A stretch of DNA of 64,000 nucleotides from Paraburkholderia rhizosphaerae (lineage in GTDB: Bacteria > Pseudomonadota > Gammaproteobacteria > Burkholderiales > Burkholderiaceae), in NCBI RefSeq assembly GCF_004366595.1, contig NZ_SORE01000018.1, positions 1-64,000 on the forward strand. Reading direction: 5' to 3'. Below the pieces are notes generated by a model, which was given only the letters and a program-made list of their open reading frames with translations, searched no databases and was not told the DNA's origin. Numbering within the stretch: the stretch's first letter is position 1; every line of letters begins with the position of its first letter. Made by a program: the position numbers and the translations under genes. Positions 1 through 8,794 of the stretch are shown here, one piece after another.

Positions 1-297
1 CATCGCGACGCCTTCGGCCGGCCCTTCGAGCGGCTTGCCCATATACGTGACTTCGCCGTCAGTCGGCTCGATCAGCCCCGCGATGATGCGCAATAGCGTC
101 GACTTGCCCGAGCCCGAACGGCCCAGCAGCCCGACGATTTCGCCTTCGCGCAGCGACAGGTTCACCCCATCGAGCACGAGCTGCTCGCCCTGCAGCTTGT
201 CGAACCCGCGACGCACTTGCGCGACACGCAGCACCTCTTCGCCCAGGGTCGGTGTGTACTCAACCGCGTCATTCGATAGCACTTCAGCATTCAGCAT
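1..297 (-). CDS. Nitrate/sulfonate/taurine-type ABC transporter ATP-binding protein (3' part outside window)
   Basis: This is the N-terminal 99 residues of an ABC ATPase that energises import of a small anion or sulfonate at the inner membrane. The Walker A motif GRSGSGKST is clear at about residues 59-67, preceded by the usual beta-strand region (VLDGVNLSLREGEIVGLLG). The start ATG at 297 is fixed by a near-perfect Shine-Dalgarno (AAAGGAGGT) that overlaps the stop codon of the permease gene, with only 10 nt between the two genes, so the pair is translationally coupled. The signature and Walker B motifs lie beyond the left edge. The substrate cannot be read from this fragment. The class is inferred from the fused permease next door, which is typical of nitrate/sulfonate/bicarbonate systems. 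Confidence 0.93.
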   Translation of the reverse strand, partial: MLNAEVLSNDAVEYTPTLGEEVLRVAQVRRGFDKLQGEQLVLDGVNLSLREGEIVGLLGRSGSGKSTLLRIIAGLIEPTDGEVTYMGKPLEGPAEGVAM

Positions 298-307
298 GGG
301 ACCTCCT

Positions 308-2062
308 TTAGTCGAGCCGGAGTCGGGATTCGGCGTACGCATAGAGCGGGCGCCACAACGCGCGGTTGAAAAGCGTCACATATAGCGACATAACGGCAAT
401 ACCGAGCACAATCTTTGGAAAATCGCCGGCGGCGGTGGTCTGCGCGATATACGCACCGAGTCCATGCGCGGAGATTTGCGTATCGCCCCACTGCACGTAT
501 TCGGCGACGATGCTCGCGTTCCACGCACCGCCCGAAGCAGTGATCGCGCCGGTGATGAAGTACGGAAAGACGCCTGGCAGCATGACCCGGCGCCACCATT
601 GCCAGCCGCGAATGCGGAAGTTTCTGGCCGCTTCGCGATAGTCGTTCGGATAGGCGCTTGCGCCCGCAATCACGTTGAACAGGATGTACCACTGCGTGCC
701 GAGCACCAGCAGCGGCGACAGCCAGATATCCGGGTTCAGATGGAAGCGCACGATCACGATCACGAACACCGGGAACAGCAGGTTCGCCGGGAACGCGGCC
801 AGAAACTGCGCGACCGGCTGGATCTTTTCCGCGAGCGCCGGGCGCAGCCCGATCAGCACGCCGAGCGGCACCCAAACCAGCGAAGAGACGGCGATCAGCA
901 GAAACACACGCAACAGTGTGAGCGAACCGAGTGCGAACACGTGCCCGACTTCGGTGAGCGTGACACCCGTCCTCACATAGCTGACCACGCGAACGACCGC
1001 ATAGATCGCGGCAGCGAATACGATCACCGACCAGATCAGGTCGCCGAGCCGCTTCGCGTCGCTGCCCGGTGCGGCCGGCTTCGAAACCGCGCGCAGCGGC
1101 GGCGGCATGCGCAACGGCCAGCGCGCCGCGCGTGCAAGCATCCCGCCTGCCGGCACCAGCATCTGGTTGATCAGCCGCGTGCCGCGAATCATATCGAGCA
1201 GCCAGGACTGCGGCGCGTTGCTCGCACGCGTGGTCTCCATGCGGAACTTGTCGGACCATGCAACGAGCGGGCGAAACAAAAACTGGTCGTACGCGAGAAT
1301 AACGACCGTCATCGCGAGAATCGCCCATCCGACCGCGCCCAGATTCTTTTGTTCGATCGACTGCGCGAGATAAGCACCGATGCCGGGCAGCACGATTGTA
1401 TGGTTGCCGACCGTAATCGCCTCCGATGCGACGACGAAAAACCAGCCACCGGACATCGACATCATCATGTTCCAGACGAGGCCTGGCATTGCGAATGGCA
1501 CCTCGAGCTTCCAGAAGCGCTGCCAGCCGGTCAGATGAAAGCCGCGCGACACTTCGACGAGATCGCGCGGCACCGTACGCAGCGACTGATAGAAGCTGAA
1601 CGTCATGTTCCACGCCTGGCTCGTGAAGATCGCGAAGATCGTCGCGAGCTCCGCACCGAGCACACGGCCGGGAAAAAGCGCAAGAAAGAACGTCACCGTA
1701 AACGAGATGTAGCCGAGCACCGGCACCGACTGCAGGATGTCGAGAATCGGCACCAGCACCTGCGCGGCGCGGCGGCTCTTCGCGGCGAGCGTGCCGTACA
1801 CCAGCGTGAAGATCAGCGACGCGACCATCGCCGCGAGCATGCGCAACGTCGTGCGCAGCGCGTACTCGGGCAGGTTCGACGCGCTCAGCGACACCGCGTG
1901 TTCCTGCAGCGTCGACATCGGTGCCCACGTCTGGTGCAGACCGCTTGCCGCCATCGCAATCGCGCAAAAGATCAGCGGAAAAGCGACGAAGTCCCAGCGG
2001 TTCGGCAGCACGCGCAACGCCGATGCGGGGACCGTCGGATTCGTATGGAATTTGAAGTTCAT
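308..2062 (-). CDS. ABC transporter permease, two fused permease domains
   Basis: This is the membrane subunit of the importer whose ATPase follows it. It is about 584 residues, twice the size of a single SsuC/NrtB-type permease, and contains two complete copies of the BPD_transp_1 fold. The cytoplasmic EAA-like loop appears twice, as EVSRGFHLTGWQRFWKLEVP in the first half and EAARNFRIRGWQWWRRVMLP in the second. Each is followed by a membrane segment and a GIGAYLAQ / GLGAYIAQ stretch. One polypeptide therefore probably supplies the whole transmembrane dimer. I place the start at the ATG at 2062, which has a GGTGA ribosome site 8 nt upstream; an in-frame GTG at 2074 would add four residues. 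No substrate-binding protein gene is present in this window. Confidence 0.9.
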   Translation of the reverse strand: MNFKFHTNPTVPASALRVLPNRWDFVAFPLIFCAIAMAASGLHQTWAPMSTLQEHAVSLSASNLPEYALRTTLRMLAAMVASLIFTLVYGTLAAKSRRAAQVLVPILDILQSVPVLGYISFTVTFFLALFPGRVLGAELATIFAIFTSQAWNMTFSFYQSLRTVPRDLVEVSRGFHLTGWQRFWKLEVPFAMPGLVWNMMMSMSGGWFFVVASEAITVGNHTIVLPGIGAYLAQSIEQKNLGAVGWAILAMTVVILAYDQFLFRPLVAWSDKFRMETTRASNAPQSWLLDMIRGTRLINQMLVPAGGMLARAARWPLRMPPPLRAVSKPAAPGSDAKRLGDLIWSVIVFAAAIYAVVRVVSYVRTGVTLTEVGHVFALGSLTLLRVFLLIAVSSLVWVPLGVLIGLRPALAEKIQPVAQFLAAFPANLLFPVFVIVIVRFHLNPDIWLSPLLVLGTQWYILFNVIAGASAYPNDYREAARNFRIRGWQWWRRVMLPGVFPYFITGAITASGGAWNASIVAEYVQWGDTQISAHGLGAYIAQTTAAGDFPKIVLGIAVMSLYVTLFNRALWRPLYAYAESRLRLD

Positions 2063-2302
2063 CGTGTACGTCACCGGACACTTGTTTTATTCGCAAGCGG
2101 CGGACCGAGGGTCCGCTCGCGAGGCGCTGCATGACGATCGCCTAACGGATACCCGGGTGTGGTCCGGGCGCGCCCGTAGGGCGAGGCCTTCGTAGACCGC
2201 TTGCAGCACCGGCTTTAGGGGACGACGCGCCGGCAGCGCGGCCGCCGTTAGTCGACCGCGCAGTTGGGTGGCGGCGCGTCGAGCCGTGCGACGCGCGAAC
2301 GA

Positions 2303-2449
2303 TTATCCGGCTTGGTCACCCGCCCTCAGGCGACGCCAGAAGGCGATCAGCCGATGAAATGCGCGCGGTTGCGACGCGGGCATCGCGACGAACGAGTCGT
2401 GCGACGCGAGAATGTCAGGCAGTTGAGGCAGCAAGAGAGCGAAGTTCAT
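2303..2449 (-). CDS. Possible 48-residue small protein
   Basis: A short open frame starts at an ATG with GGAG eight bases upstream and ends at TAA. It encodes a peptide with a hydrophobic start (MNFALLLPQLPDILASHD) and a basic C-terminus (FWRRLRAGDQAG). I do not recognise a family. The good ribosome site and its place in an otherwise empty gap are the only arguments for it; it could be chance in GC-rich DNA. Confidence 0.3.
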   Translation of the reverse strand: MNFALLLPQLPDILASHDSFVAMPASQPRAFHRLIAFWRRLRAGDQAG

Positions 2450-3171
2450 GAGGTTTCTCCAGGCGTCCAGCGGACGCAACATGCCGAAGCACGCAGACGG
2501 AGAGATCGCACACCCCACTTCGCTGAGGTGGACGTCTACCGGTTTGCTTCGGCCAAACAAAAATGGAATGTGGCTTGGCGTATGGGATAACAGTCACTTT
2601 CTGGCATTTCGACATCCTTACTGTTGAGAATCAGCGTGCCGGATCACGCCACGCGCCACGCACAGCCGACGCACGGGCGACGCCCACGTGAAGCGGACAC
2701 GAACGGGCCGCATTGCGAATGCGAATTCGCAATGCCACCACCCGGACGCGCAAACACGCGTCCTGATGGACTGATAAGGTGCACGGAGATATTGCCAAGA
2801 CGCGCACCGCCTGCCTGACGGCAGAACGGCGGCTGGGAAAGGAAGCGCGGACGTCCTGTCGTTCAGACAGCGAAACTGATCGGAGATCGACTACTACTGG
2901 AGTCCAATGACGGCCCCTTTTGTGAAGACTCGCGAATTCTAATAAGGCGGACATGGCCGCGTCAACACGAACCGTGCATCAGTGTCCGGCAGACCACGTA
3001 AACCTTCAAAGCTTTCATCTGCGCGCCCTGTGCGAAGCCATGCGCCGCGCGCTTCGCGGGCCGCTGCACAGCGAACCCATTTACGATAATTTTGCTTGCG
3101 GTGCTTTGACGGGCGTGACTAAAATCCGGCCGTCCTCAGCGTCGCGCGACTGGTTGAACACGGGGGTACTT
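2450..3171. other. Intergenic region, no supported gene
   Basis: No frame here has protein-like composition or a convincing ribosome site. The region around 2500-2640 and 2880-2950 is noticeably less GC-rich than the flanks and presumably carries the promoter of the porin gene that starts at 3172. The porin reading frame is open upstream to 2953, but that part lacks a signal-peptide-like start. Confidence 0.5.
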
Positions 3172-4731
3172 ATGGTCGTTCACGCAATTGTCATCCGCTA
3201 CGCGAACGCGATGCGGTCCGCTCGCCCGCCCGATGCGCACGCCCGGCCGCAGCGAAAAAAGGTCGAGCAACGCAAACCACACGCATCGCCATCAAGGTTC
3301 GCACGCCTACGGGGTATCGCGCTGCCATTCGCGTTCTACAGCATCCAGGCGATTGCGCAGACCGATGACGTGCATCCGGCAAACGACACACAGACGGAGC
3401 CGCCCACGCAGGCATCCGCTCAAACTGCAACGCCGCCCGGACTGTGGAATCGCGCCACCCTGTTCGGCGATATCGGGGGGCTGCGCCCGTGGCTCGGCCA
3501 GTACGGCATTACGTTCGGCCTGCAGGAAACCAGCGAGTATCTGAACAACCTGTCCGGCGGCACCGCGCGCGGCGGCGCTTACGACGGGGTCACCGAGTTC
3601 AGTCTGGGCGTCGACACGCAAAAGGCGTTTGGCCTCGACGGCGGCATCTTCAATGTGTCGGGTCTGCAGATTCACGGCACCAGTATCAGCACACGCAATC
3701 TGCAAACGTTGCAGTTTGCGAGCGGTATCGAAGCGGACGCGACGACACGTCTGTGGGAATTGTGGTACCAGCAGGCATTCGCGGCCGGCCGGGTCGATAT
3801 CAAGGTTGGCGAACAAAGCGTCGATCAGGAATTCATGACGAGCGAGTATGCGAGCACATTCATCAATGCCACTTTCGGCTGGTCCGCGCTGCCATCGGTC
3901 GATTTGCCCGCGGGCGGACCAACGTATCCGCTCGCTTCGCCCGGCGTGCGCGTGCGTGCGATGCCGGGCCACCAGGTCACGGTGCTGGCCGGCGTATTCG
4001 GCAGCAATCCGGCCGGCAATGGCACGGGCGATCCGCAACGACGCGATGCGCACGGCACGAACTTCAGTTTGCGCGATGGTGCGCTGATCATCGGTGAGAT
4101 CCAGTATGCGTTCAATCCGCCGCCGGCCAATGCGTCCGATGCGCAAAATGCGGGCCTGCCGGGGACCTGGAAGCTTGGCTTCTGGTACGACACGCAATCG
4201 TTCGACGACCAGGGGTTCGCGAGCAATGGTGTATCGCTGGCGAGTCCCGACAGCAGCGGCATACCGCAGAGCCACCACGGCAACTGGAGCGTCTACGCCG
4301 TCGCGGACCAGATGGTCTGGCGCGACAGCAACGGCGGACCACGATCGGTCGGTGTATTCGCACGACTGATGGGCGGACCGGGCGACCGGAATCTCGTCGA
4401 TTTCGGCGCCAATGCCGGTGTCACGCTCACGGCGCCGTTCAGAGGACGCGACAACGATGTCGCAGGCATCGCGGTCGGCTATGCGCGTATCGGCTCACAT
4501 GCACGTGACCTCGCGAGCACGACCGCGCAGACGGTGCCCGGATTTCCGTCGCGCACCGCGGAGACGGTGATCGAAGCGACGTATCAGTATCAGATCGCGC
4601 CATGGTGGCAGTTGCAAGGCGACGCGCAGTATTTCTTCCGGCCGTCGGGCGGGATACCGAATCCGGACAATCCAGCTGAACGGATCGGCAATGCGTTTGT
4701 GATCGGCGTGAGGACGACGCTCACCTTCTAG
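3172..4731 (+). CDS. Carbohydrate porin, OprB family
   Basis: An outer-membrane beta-barrel porin of about 519 residues, expected to let sugars diffuse into the periplasm. It has a basic N-terminus, then a hydrophobic signal region (GIALPFAFYSIQAIAQ), then an acidic, Thr/Gln-rich linker. The OprB-type barrel begins near WNRATLFGDIGGLRPWLGQY and continues with alternating aromatic/hydrophobic strands such as LWELWYQQAF and GTWKLGFWYDTQSF. It ends on VIGVRTTLTF, with the C-terminal aromatic residue recognised by the BAM complex. The ATG at 3172 was chosen because a GGGGG stretch precedes it and it leaves a plausible, if long, signal region; an ATG about 14 codons further in is possible. A Tat-exported NHL protein follows on the same strand 130 bases downstream. 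Confidence 0.88.
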   Translation: MVVHAIVIRYANAMRSARPPDAHARPQRKKVEQRKPHASPSRFARLRGIALPFAFYSIQAIAQTDDVHPANDTQTEPPTQASAQTATPPGLWNRATLFGDIGGLRPWLGQYGITFGLQETSEYLNNLSGGTARGGAYDGVTEFSLGVDTQKAFGLDGGIFNVSGLQIHGTSISTRNLQTLQFASGIEADATTRLWELWYQQAFAAGRVDIKVGEQSVDQEFMTSEYASTFINATFGWSALPSVDLPAGGPTYPLASPGVRVRAMPGHQVTVLAGVFGSNPAGNGTGDPQRRDAHGTNFSLRDGALIIGEIQYAFNPPPANASDAQNAGLPGTWKLGFWYDTQSFDDQGFASNGVSLASPDSSGIPQSHHGNWSVYAVADQMVWRDSNGGPRSVGVFARLMGGPGDRNLVDFGANAGVTLTAPFRGRDNDVAGIAVGYARIGSHARDLASTTAQTVPGFPSRTAETVIEATYQYQIAPWWQLQGDAQYFFRPSGGIPNPDNPAERIGNAFVIGVRTTLTF

Positions 4732-4860
4732 CGCGCGACAAGTATCGGCATGAATGACGTTATGCGGCATAAAAACGCGCTAAACCTCGTTTAACAGGAT
4801 TGACCAGCAATCCGAAAGTTGCAACGATCGGGCGGTCATTCCATGACGAGGGGACGCTCG

Positions 4861-6009
4861 ATGAGCACGCAACGCAGATGGTTCTGCCCATGTTGCACCG
4901 ATCCTTCGCAACGCGGCCAGGCGGGTTTCACGCGTCGGCAATTTCTCAGTGCCGCTGCTGCGCTCGCGGCTGCACCGGGCTTCGCGAATGCGCAAACGTC
5001 GGTCCCATCGATTCAATACGATTCGATCCCAAATCCCGTCACGCTGCCGGATAACATCTATTTCGGCGAATGCTCCGGTGTCGCGGTCAATTCGCATGGC
5101 CATATTTTCGTGCTTTCGCGCGGTAACTCGACTGGCCCCGCGTATGGTGCGGCCGCCGCGCAACTGCTCGAATTTGCGCCCAACGGCAAATTCGTGCGCG
5201 AGATCGGTCACAACCTGTATGCGTGGTCGTTTGCACACACAGTCAAGATCGATCGGCACGACAACATCTGGGTCACCGACAAGGGCTCGGACATGATCAT
5301 CAAATTCACGCCCGAAGGACGCGTCGCGATGGTGTTCGGGCGCAAGCAGGAAGCATCGGACGAAGAGACCGCGCCGCTCAAACATCCGAATCCGCCGCTG
5401 CCCGCCGAACCCGGACGTTTCCGCCAGGTGACGGATGCCGCGTGGGACGCGTCGGGCAATACGTACATCAGCGACGGCTATATCAACTCGCGCGTCGCGA
5501 AGGTGGACAGCAACGGCACGTGGCTTAAATCGTGGGGAGAACGCGGCACCGGGCCGGGCCAGTTTCATACGCCGCACAGTATCGCGGTCGACGCGAACAA
5601 CCATGTGTACGTCGCGGACCGCAGCAACCGGCGCATCCAGGTGTTTGACACAGATGGCAACTTTCAGCGTCAGTTCACGATCGACGTGCCCGTGCCGTCC
5701 GGCGCGCGTCCGGCGATCGGCAATATCCCGAGCGAAGCGGAAATCGCGGCCGGCACTTTTGCGCCGGGCTCGCCGTGGGCCATCTGCATTTCGCCGGGCC
5801 CGAACCCGGTGCTTTACAGCGCCGATGCTTTCCCCGGACGCATCTACAAACTGACGCTCGACGGCCAGCTGCTCGGCGTGCTCGGTGAGTCAGGCAAGCA
5901 GCTCAAGCAATTCGGCTGGATTCACGAAATGGCTTGTCCGTCGGAAAATGTGCTCTTCGTTGCGGAGCTTTTGAACTGGCGCGTGCAGAAGCTGGTTTTG
6001 CATGCGTGA
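4861..6009 (+). CDS. Tat-exported NHL-repeat protein (peptidylglycine lyase-like beta-propeller)
   Basis: A secreted six-bladed beta-propeller of about 382 residues. The N-terminus carries a twin-arginine signal (TRRQFLSAAAALAAAPGFANA), preceded by an unusual stretch with two close cysteines (FCPCC). The NHL blades are visible as GVAVNSHGHIFVLSRG, VKIDRHDNIWVTDKGSDMII, DAAWDASGNTYISDGYINSR and SIAVDANNHVYVADRSNRRI. Members of this group are often annotated as peptidyl-alpha-hydroxyglycine alpha-amidating lyase-like, but many have no proven reaction and I would not assign one. The ATG at 4861 has GAGGGGA upstream; an ATG at 4843 is weaker. It may be co-transcribed with the porin. Confidence 0.85.
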   Translation: MSTQRRWFCPCCTDPSQRGQAGFTRRQFLSAAAALAAAPGFANAQTSVPSIQYDSIPNPVTLPDNIYFGECSGVAVNSHGHIFVLSRGNSTGPAYGAAAAQLLEFAPNGKFVREIGHNLYAWSFAHTVKIDRHDNIWVTDKGSDMIIKFTPEGRVAMVFGRKQEASDEETAPLKHPNPPLPAEPGRFRQVTDAAWDASGNTYISDGYINSRVAKVDSNGTWLKSWGERGTGPGQFHTPHSIAVDANNHVYVADRSNRRIQVFDTDGNFQRQFTIDVPVPSGARPAIGNIPSEAEIAAGTFAPGSPWAICISPGPNPVLYSADAFPGRIYKLTLDGQLLGVLGESGKQLKQFGWIHEMACPSENVLFVAELLNWRVQKLVLHA

Positions 6010-6054
6010 TACGCGACACGCGAGTCGTCCCGAAGCGCGCCACCGCGCTTGCGC

Positions 6055-6864
6055 TTATTGAGCACCTGGTTGTGCAGTTGCCGGCTTGTGAACGGGCGAG
6101 TTGAAACGGGTGGATTCCCTGACCAGTTGCTCCGTCATCGCCGCTGCAACCGGATTCGCGCCACCTCGGTTCGATGGGTCTGGACTGTCGTTCAGCGATA
6201 CCGTCTTCGACATATCGGGCGGCGGCAGCGATGGATCGAGCTTCGCCGACTGCCTGACGAGCGCCTCTGTCATCGCGGCGGCCACCGCATTGTCTCCGCC
6301 CGGGTGTGCATCGCTTGAGCGCGCCGGGTTCGAAGCATATGCGCTGCGCGACGGCTGACGCGCCGCGGCTTCCACCGCCGGCTTGCGAGCATTCGTCACG
6401 TCGACTGTTTTAACCGGCTGTTGCCGCACGGTCACAGCAGGCATCTCTCTCGGAGGCGTGTTCGCAGCTGACATTGTGGGCGTGTTCGCAGCCGCGATAG
6501 AAGGTGCGCTCGCCACTGCGCGAGCGTTTCCGTTCAGCACATTGGGTACCGCAACCGGCCGCGGCGGTGGTGCTAGCGGTGCAGGCGACGGTGATGCCAT
6601 GGCAACGGTACGGCTCGTATCGGTCGCCGAAGGTACCGTCGACGACGCGGGCGGTACGTTCGAGATCGTGCCCGCCGCGACTTGTGTGCCGCTGCCGCCG
6701 TCACCGGTTGCAGCGCGCTCGAGCGCCGCCGTTTTTACCGACTCCTCTACAGTCTGGTCGCTTTTTCCCGATGAATGGTCGCCTTGTGGGGACATGATGT
6801 AAAAAACGAACCCCAAATCGGCTGCAACCAGTACTGCGATGAGCGTCTTTCCTACTTTCGTCAT
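6055..6864 (-). CDS. Membrane-anchored Pro/Ala/Ser-rich protein with a duplicated C-terminal motif
   Basis: A 269-residue protein I do not recognise. Residues 5-25 (GKTLIAVLVAADLGFVFYIM) form one membrane anchor. The rest is low-complexity, rich in Pro, Ala, Ser and Thr, and probably lies in the periplasm. Near the C-terminus a segment occurs twice: GGDNAVAAAMTEALVRQSAK and, about 40 residues later, GGANPVAAAMTEQLVRESTR. These are likely amphipathic helices that bind something or each other. It stands alone between a convergent NHL gene and the sugar ABC operon. Confidence 0.75.
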   Translation of the reverse strand: MTKVGKTLIAVLVAADLGFVFYIMSPQGDHSSGKSDQTVEESVKTAALERAATGDGGSGTQVAAGTISNVPPASSTVPSATDTSRTVAMASPSPAPLAPPPRPVAVPNVLNGNARAVASAPSIAAANTPTMSAANTPPREMPAVTVRQQPVKTVDVTNARKPAVEAAARQPSRSAYASNPARSSDAHPGGDNAVAAAMTEALVRQSAKLDPSLPPPDMSKTVSLNDSPDPSNRGGANPVAAAMTEQLVRESTRFNSPVHKPATAQPGAQ

Positions 6865-7022
6865 ATCTGAACCTGCGGACTACGCCATTGCAATCGATTC
6901 ATTCATGATAGCCGACGTGTTCGCAAAACAACCCCCGCCGCGGCCTCGAAAAAAATTCGCAAGGCCGTGCGGTTTAGCCGAAATTCAGCTGAAAAAAGCG
7001 GGGATCTAACGCTTGCGCGAGT

Positions 7023-7796
7023 TCAGGACGCAGTTCGCATCGCGCGGTATTCGCGCCGCACGATGTCCATCAACTCGGCGACCGACGTGCTCGCGGCCTC
7101 GCGTTGATAGGTGACGCGGCCACGCTGCATCAACATCACACGGTCCGCGATATCAAGGGTCTGTGCATAGTTATGCATGATCATGATGATCGACAGATCG
7201 CCTTTAGCCTTCAGGCGCATGATCAGGTCGATGATCAAGCCGGCTTCGCGCGCGCCCATCGCGGCGAGTGGTTCGTCGAGCAGCAGGATCTTCGCATTCG
7301 AATGCACCGCGCGCGCAACCGCAATGGCCTGGCGCTGGCCGCCGGAAAGCTGCTCGACCGGTAGGTCCACCGAGGGCACGTGCACGCCGATTTCTTCGAG
7401 AAACTCTGCCGCACGGCTACGCATTGCGCGATTGTTCAACAGTGGAATCGGACCGCGATGGATGATCTCGCGATTCAGAAACATGTTGTGGTAGATGCTC
7501 AGCGAGTTCGCGAGCGCGAGATCCTGATACACGCACTCGATGCCAAGCAGGCGCGCATGGTCGACCGAGCGCAGCAGCGTTTCCTCGCCGTTGAGAAACA
7601 GCTTGCCGCTGGTCTGCTGATGAAACCCGGTGAGTATCTTGATCAGCGTCGACTTGCCCGCGCCGTTATCGCCAAGGATGCCGAGAATCTCGCCTTTTCT
7701 GAGCGTCAGCGACACACCATCGAGTGCGGTGACCGCCCCGAACCGCTTGACGATCTCTTCGCCGCGCAGTGCTTCTACCGGCACGTCGGACATCAT
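7023..7796 (-). CDS. frcA: Sugar ABC transporter ATP-binding protein, FrcA-like (single ATPase domain)
   Basis: The ATPase of a CUT2-class sugar importer. At 257 residues it has one nucleotide-binding domain, like FrcA of the rhizobial fructose system, rather than the two in RbsA/XylG. Walker A is GDNGAGKST, the signature is LSGGQRQAIAVARAV and Walker B is ILLLDEPLAAMG. It overlaps the permease stop by 4 nt (ATGA) and has GGGAG six bases before the ATG, so it is the last gene of a three-gene operon. The frc assignment is by architecture only; the sugar could be fructose, ribose, mannose or a polyol. Confidence 0.9.
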   Translation of the reverse strand: MMSDVPVEALRGEEIVKRFGAVTALDGVSLTLRKGEILGILGDNGAGKSTLIKILTGFHQQTSGKLFLNGEETLLRSVDHARLLGIECVYQDLALANSLSIYHNMFLNREIIHRGPIPLLNNRAMRSRAAEFLEEIGVHVPSVDLPVEQLSGGQRQAIAVARAVHSNAKILLLDEPLAAMGAREAGLIIDLIMRLKAKGDLSIIMIMHNYAQTLDIADRVMLMQRGRVTYQREAASTSVAELMDIVRREYRAMRTAS

Positions 7797-8794
7797 CGAT
7801 CTCCCTTGCGCGCCAGCCGGACGACGTGAATATTGAAGATCATCGCCGCGAGAATCGAAGCGCCGAGAATCATATTGAACGTGAACGCGTTGATGCCGAT
7901 CAGCGTGAACCCGTCGCTCAGGATGCCGAGCACCGCCGCCCCGATCAGCCCGCCGATAATCGTACCCGAGCCGCCCGCGAGCGGAGTGCCGCCGATCACC
8001 CCCGCGGCGACCGCGAGAAACATGATCTGATTGCCACCCGCTTGCGGATCGATCGACGCAATGCGGAAGCCTTCGAGAATACCGGTCAGCCCGGCGAGCA
8101 CCGCCGCGATCATGAAGTTGCCGAGCTTCAGCCGATGAATACGGATACCCGCTTCGCTCGAACCCAGCGGATTCGCGCCCGACGCGACCGTATGCAAGCC
8201 CCAGCGCGTGTGCCGCAACACCACATGCATGAAGGCGGCGATCACGACCGCCCAGATGATTTCGCTATACCCCCATGCGCCCATCAAATTCGCGAGAAGC
8301 GTGTTTTCAGGTGCGGGAACCGGCGTGCCCTGTGAAATCGTCAGCGTGAAGCCGTTTACGAAGAACAGCGTGCCGAGCGTCGTGACGAACGATGGAATCC
8401 GCAGGTAAACCGTCACGGCGCCGTTTATAAACCCGACCACCGCCGCCGCGGCGAGGCCCGCCAATATCGCAAGCCAGACCGGAAAGCCCGCTTCGATTGC
8501 GAAATGCATGACGAACGGCGCAAGCGCGAAGACCATCCCGGCCGACAGATCGATTTCTCCGCCGATCATCAGCATGATTTCGCCGAACGCGATGATCGCG
8601 ACCGGCGCGATGAACTGCGACAGGTTCTGCAGACTCGCGTTCGACAGCAGAAAGTCGTGATTCACAATCTGGAAGTACGCGCTTAGCAGCAGCGCGACCA
8701 CGAGAATGCGAATCTCACTCGAACGCAACAGCGACCGCGACCTACGTCGCGGCCGTGCGTCGGTTTTTTGCTGATCCACCGCTGAAGACGTCAA
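7793..8794 (-). CDS. frcC: Sugar ABC transporter permease, FrcC/RbsC-like
   Basis: The membrane subunit of the CUT2 importer, about 333 residues with roughly ten hydrophobic segments. The family features VTTLGTLFFVNGFTLTISQG and VIGGTPLAGGSGTIIGGLIG are both present. The start appears to be TTG at 8794: it overlaps the stop of the binding-protein gene by 4 nt (TTGA) and has GGAG about ten bases upstream, while the next candidate, GTG at 8779, has no ribosome site. A weak start codon inside a coupled overlap would tie its level to translation of the binding-protein gene. The cytoplasmic N-terminus is very basic (RPRRRSRSLLR). Confidence 0.9.
   Translation of the reverse strand: MTSSAVDQQKTDARPRRRSRSLLRSSEIRILVVALLLSAYFQIVNHDFLLSNASLQNLSQFIAPVAIIAFGEIMLMIGGEIDLSAGMVFALAPFVMHFAIEAGFPVWLAILAGLAAAAVVGFINGAVTVYLRIPSFVTTLGTLFFVNGFTLTISQGTPVPAPENTLLANLMGAWGYSEIIWAVVIAAFMHVVLRHTRWGLHTVASGANPLGSSEAGIRIHRLKLGNFMIAAVLAGLTGILEGFRIASIDPQAGGNQIMFLAVAAGVIGGTPLAGGSGTIIGGLIGAAVLGILSDGFTLIGINAFTFNMILGASILAAMIFNIHVVRLARKGDR

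Noticed and set aside
291..2132. Very long open frames in other frames and on the opposite strand of the permease gene
   Set aside because: They are Arg/Ala-rich products of GC-rich third-position bias and overlap a gene with clear permease motifs.
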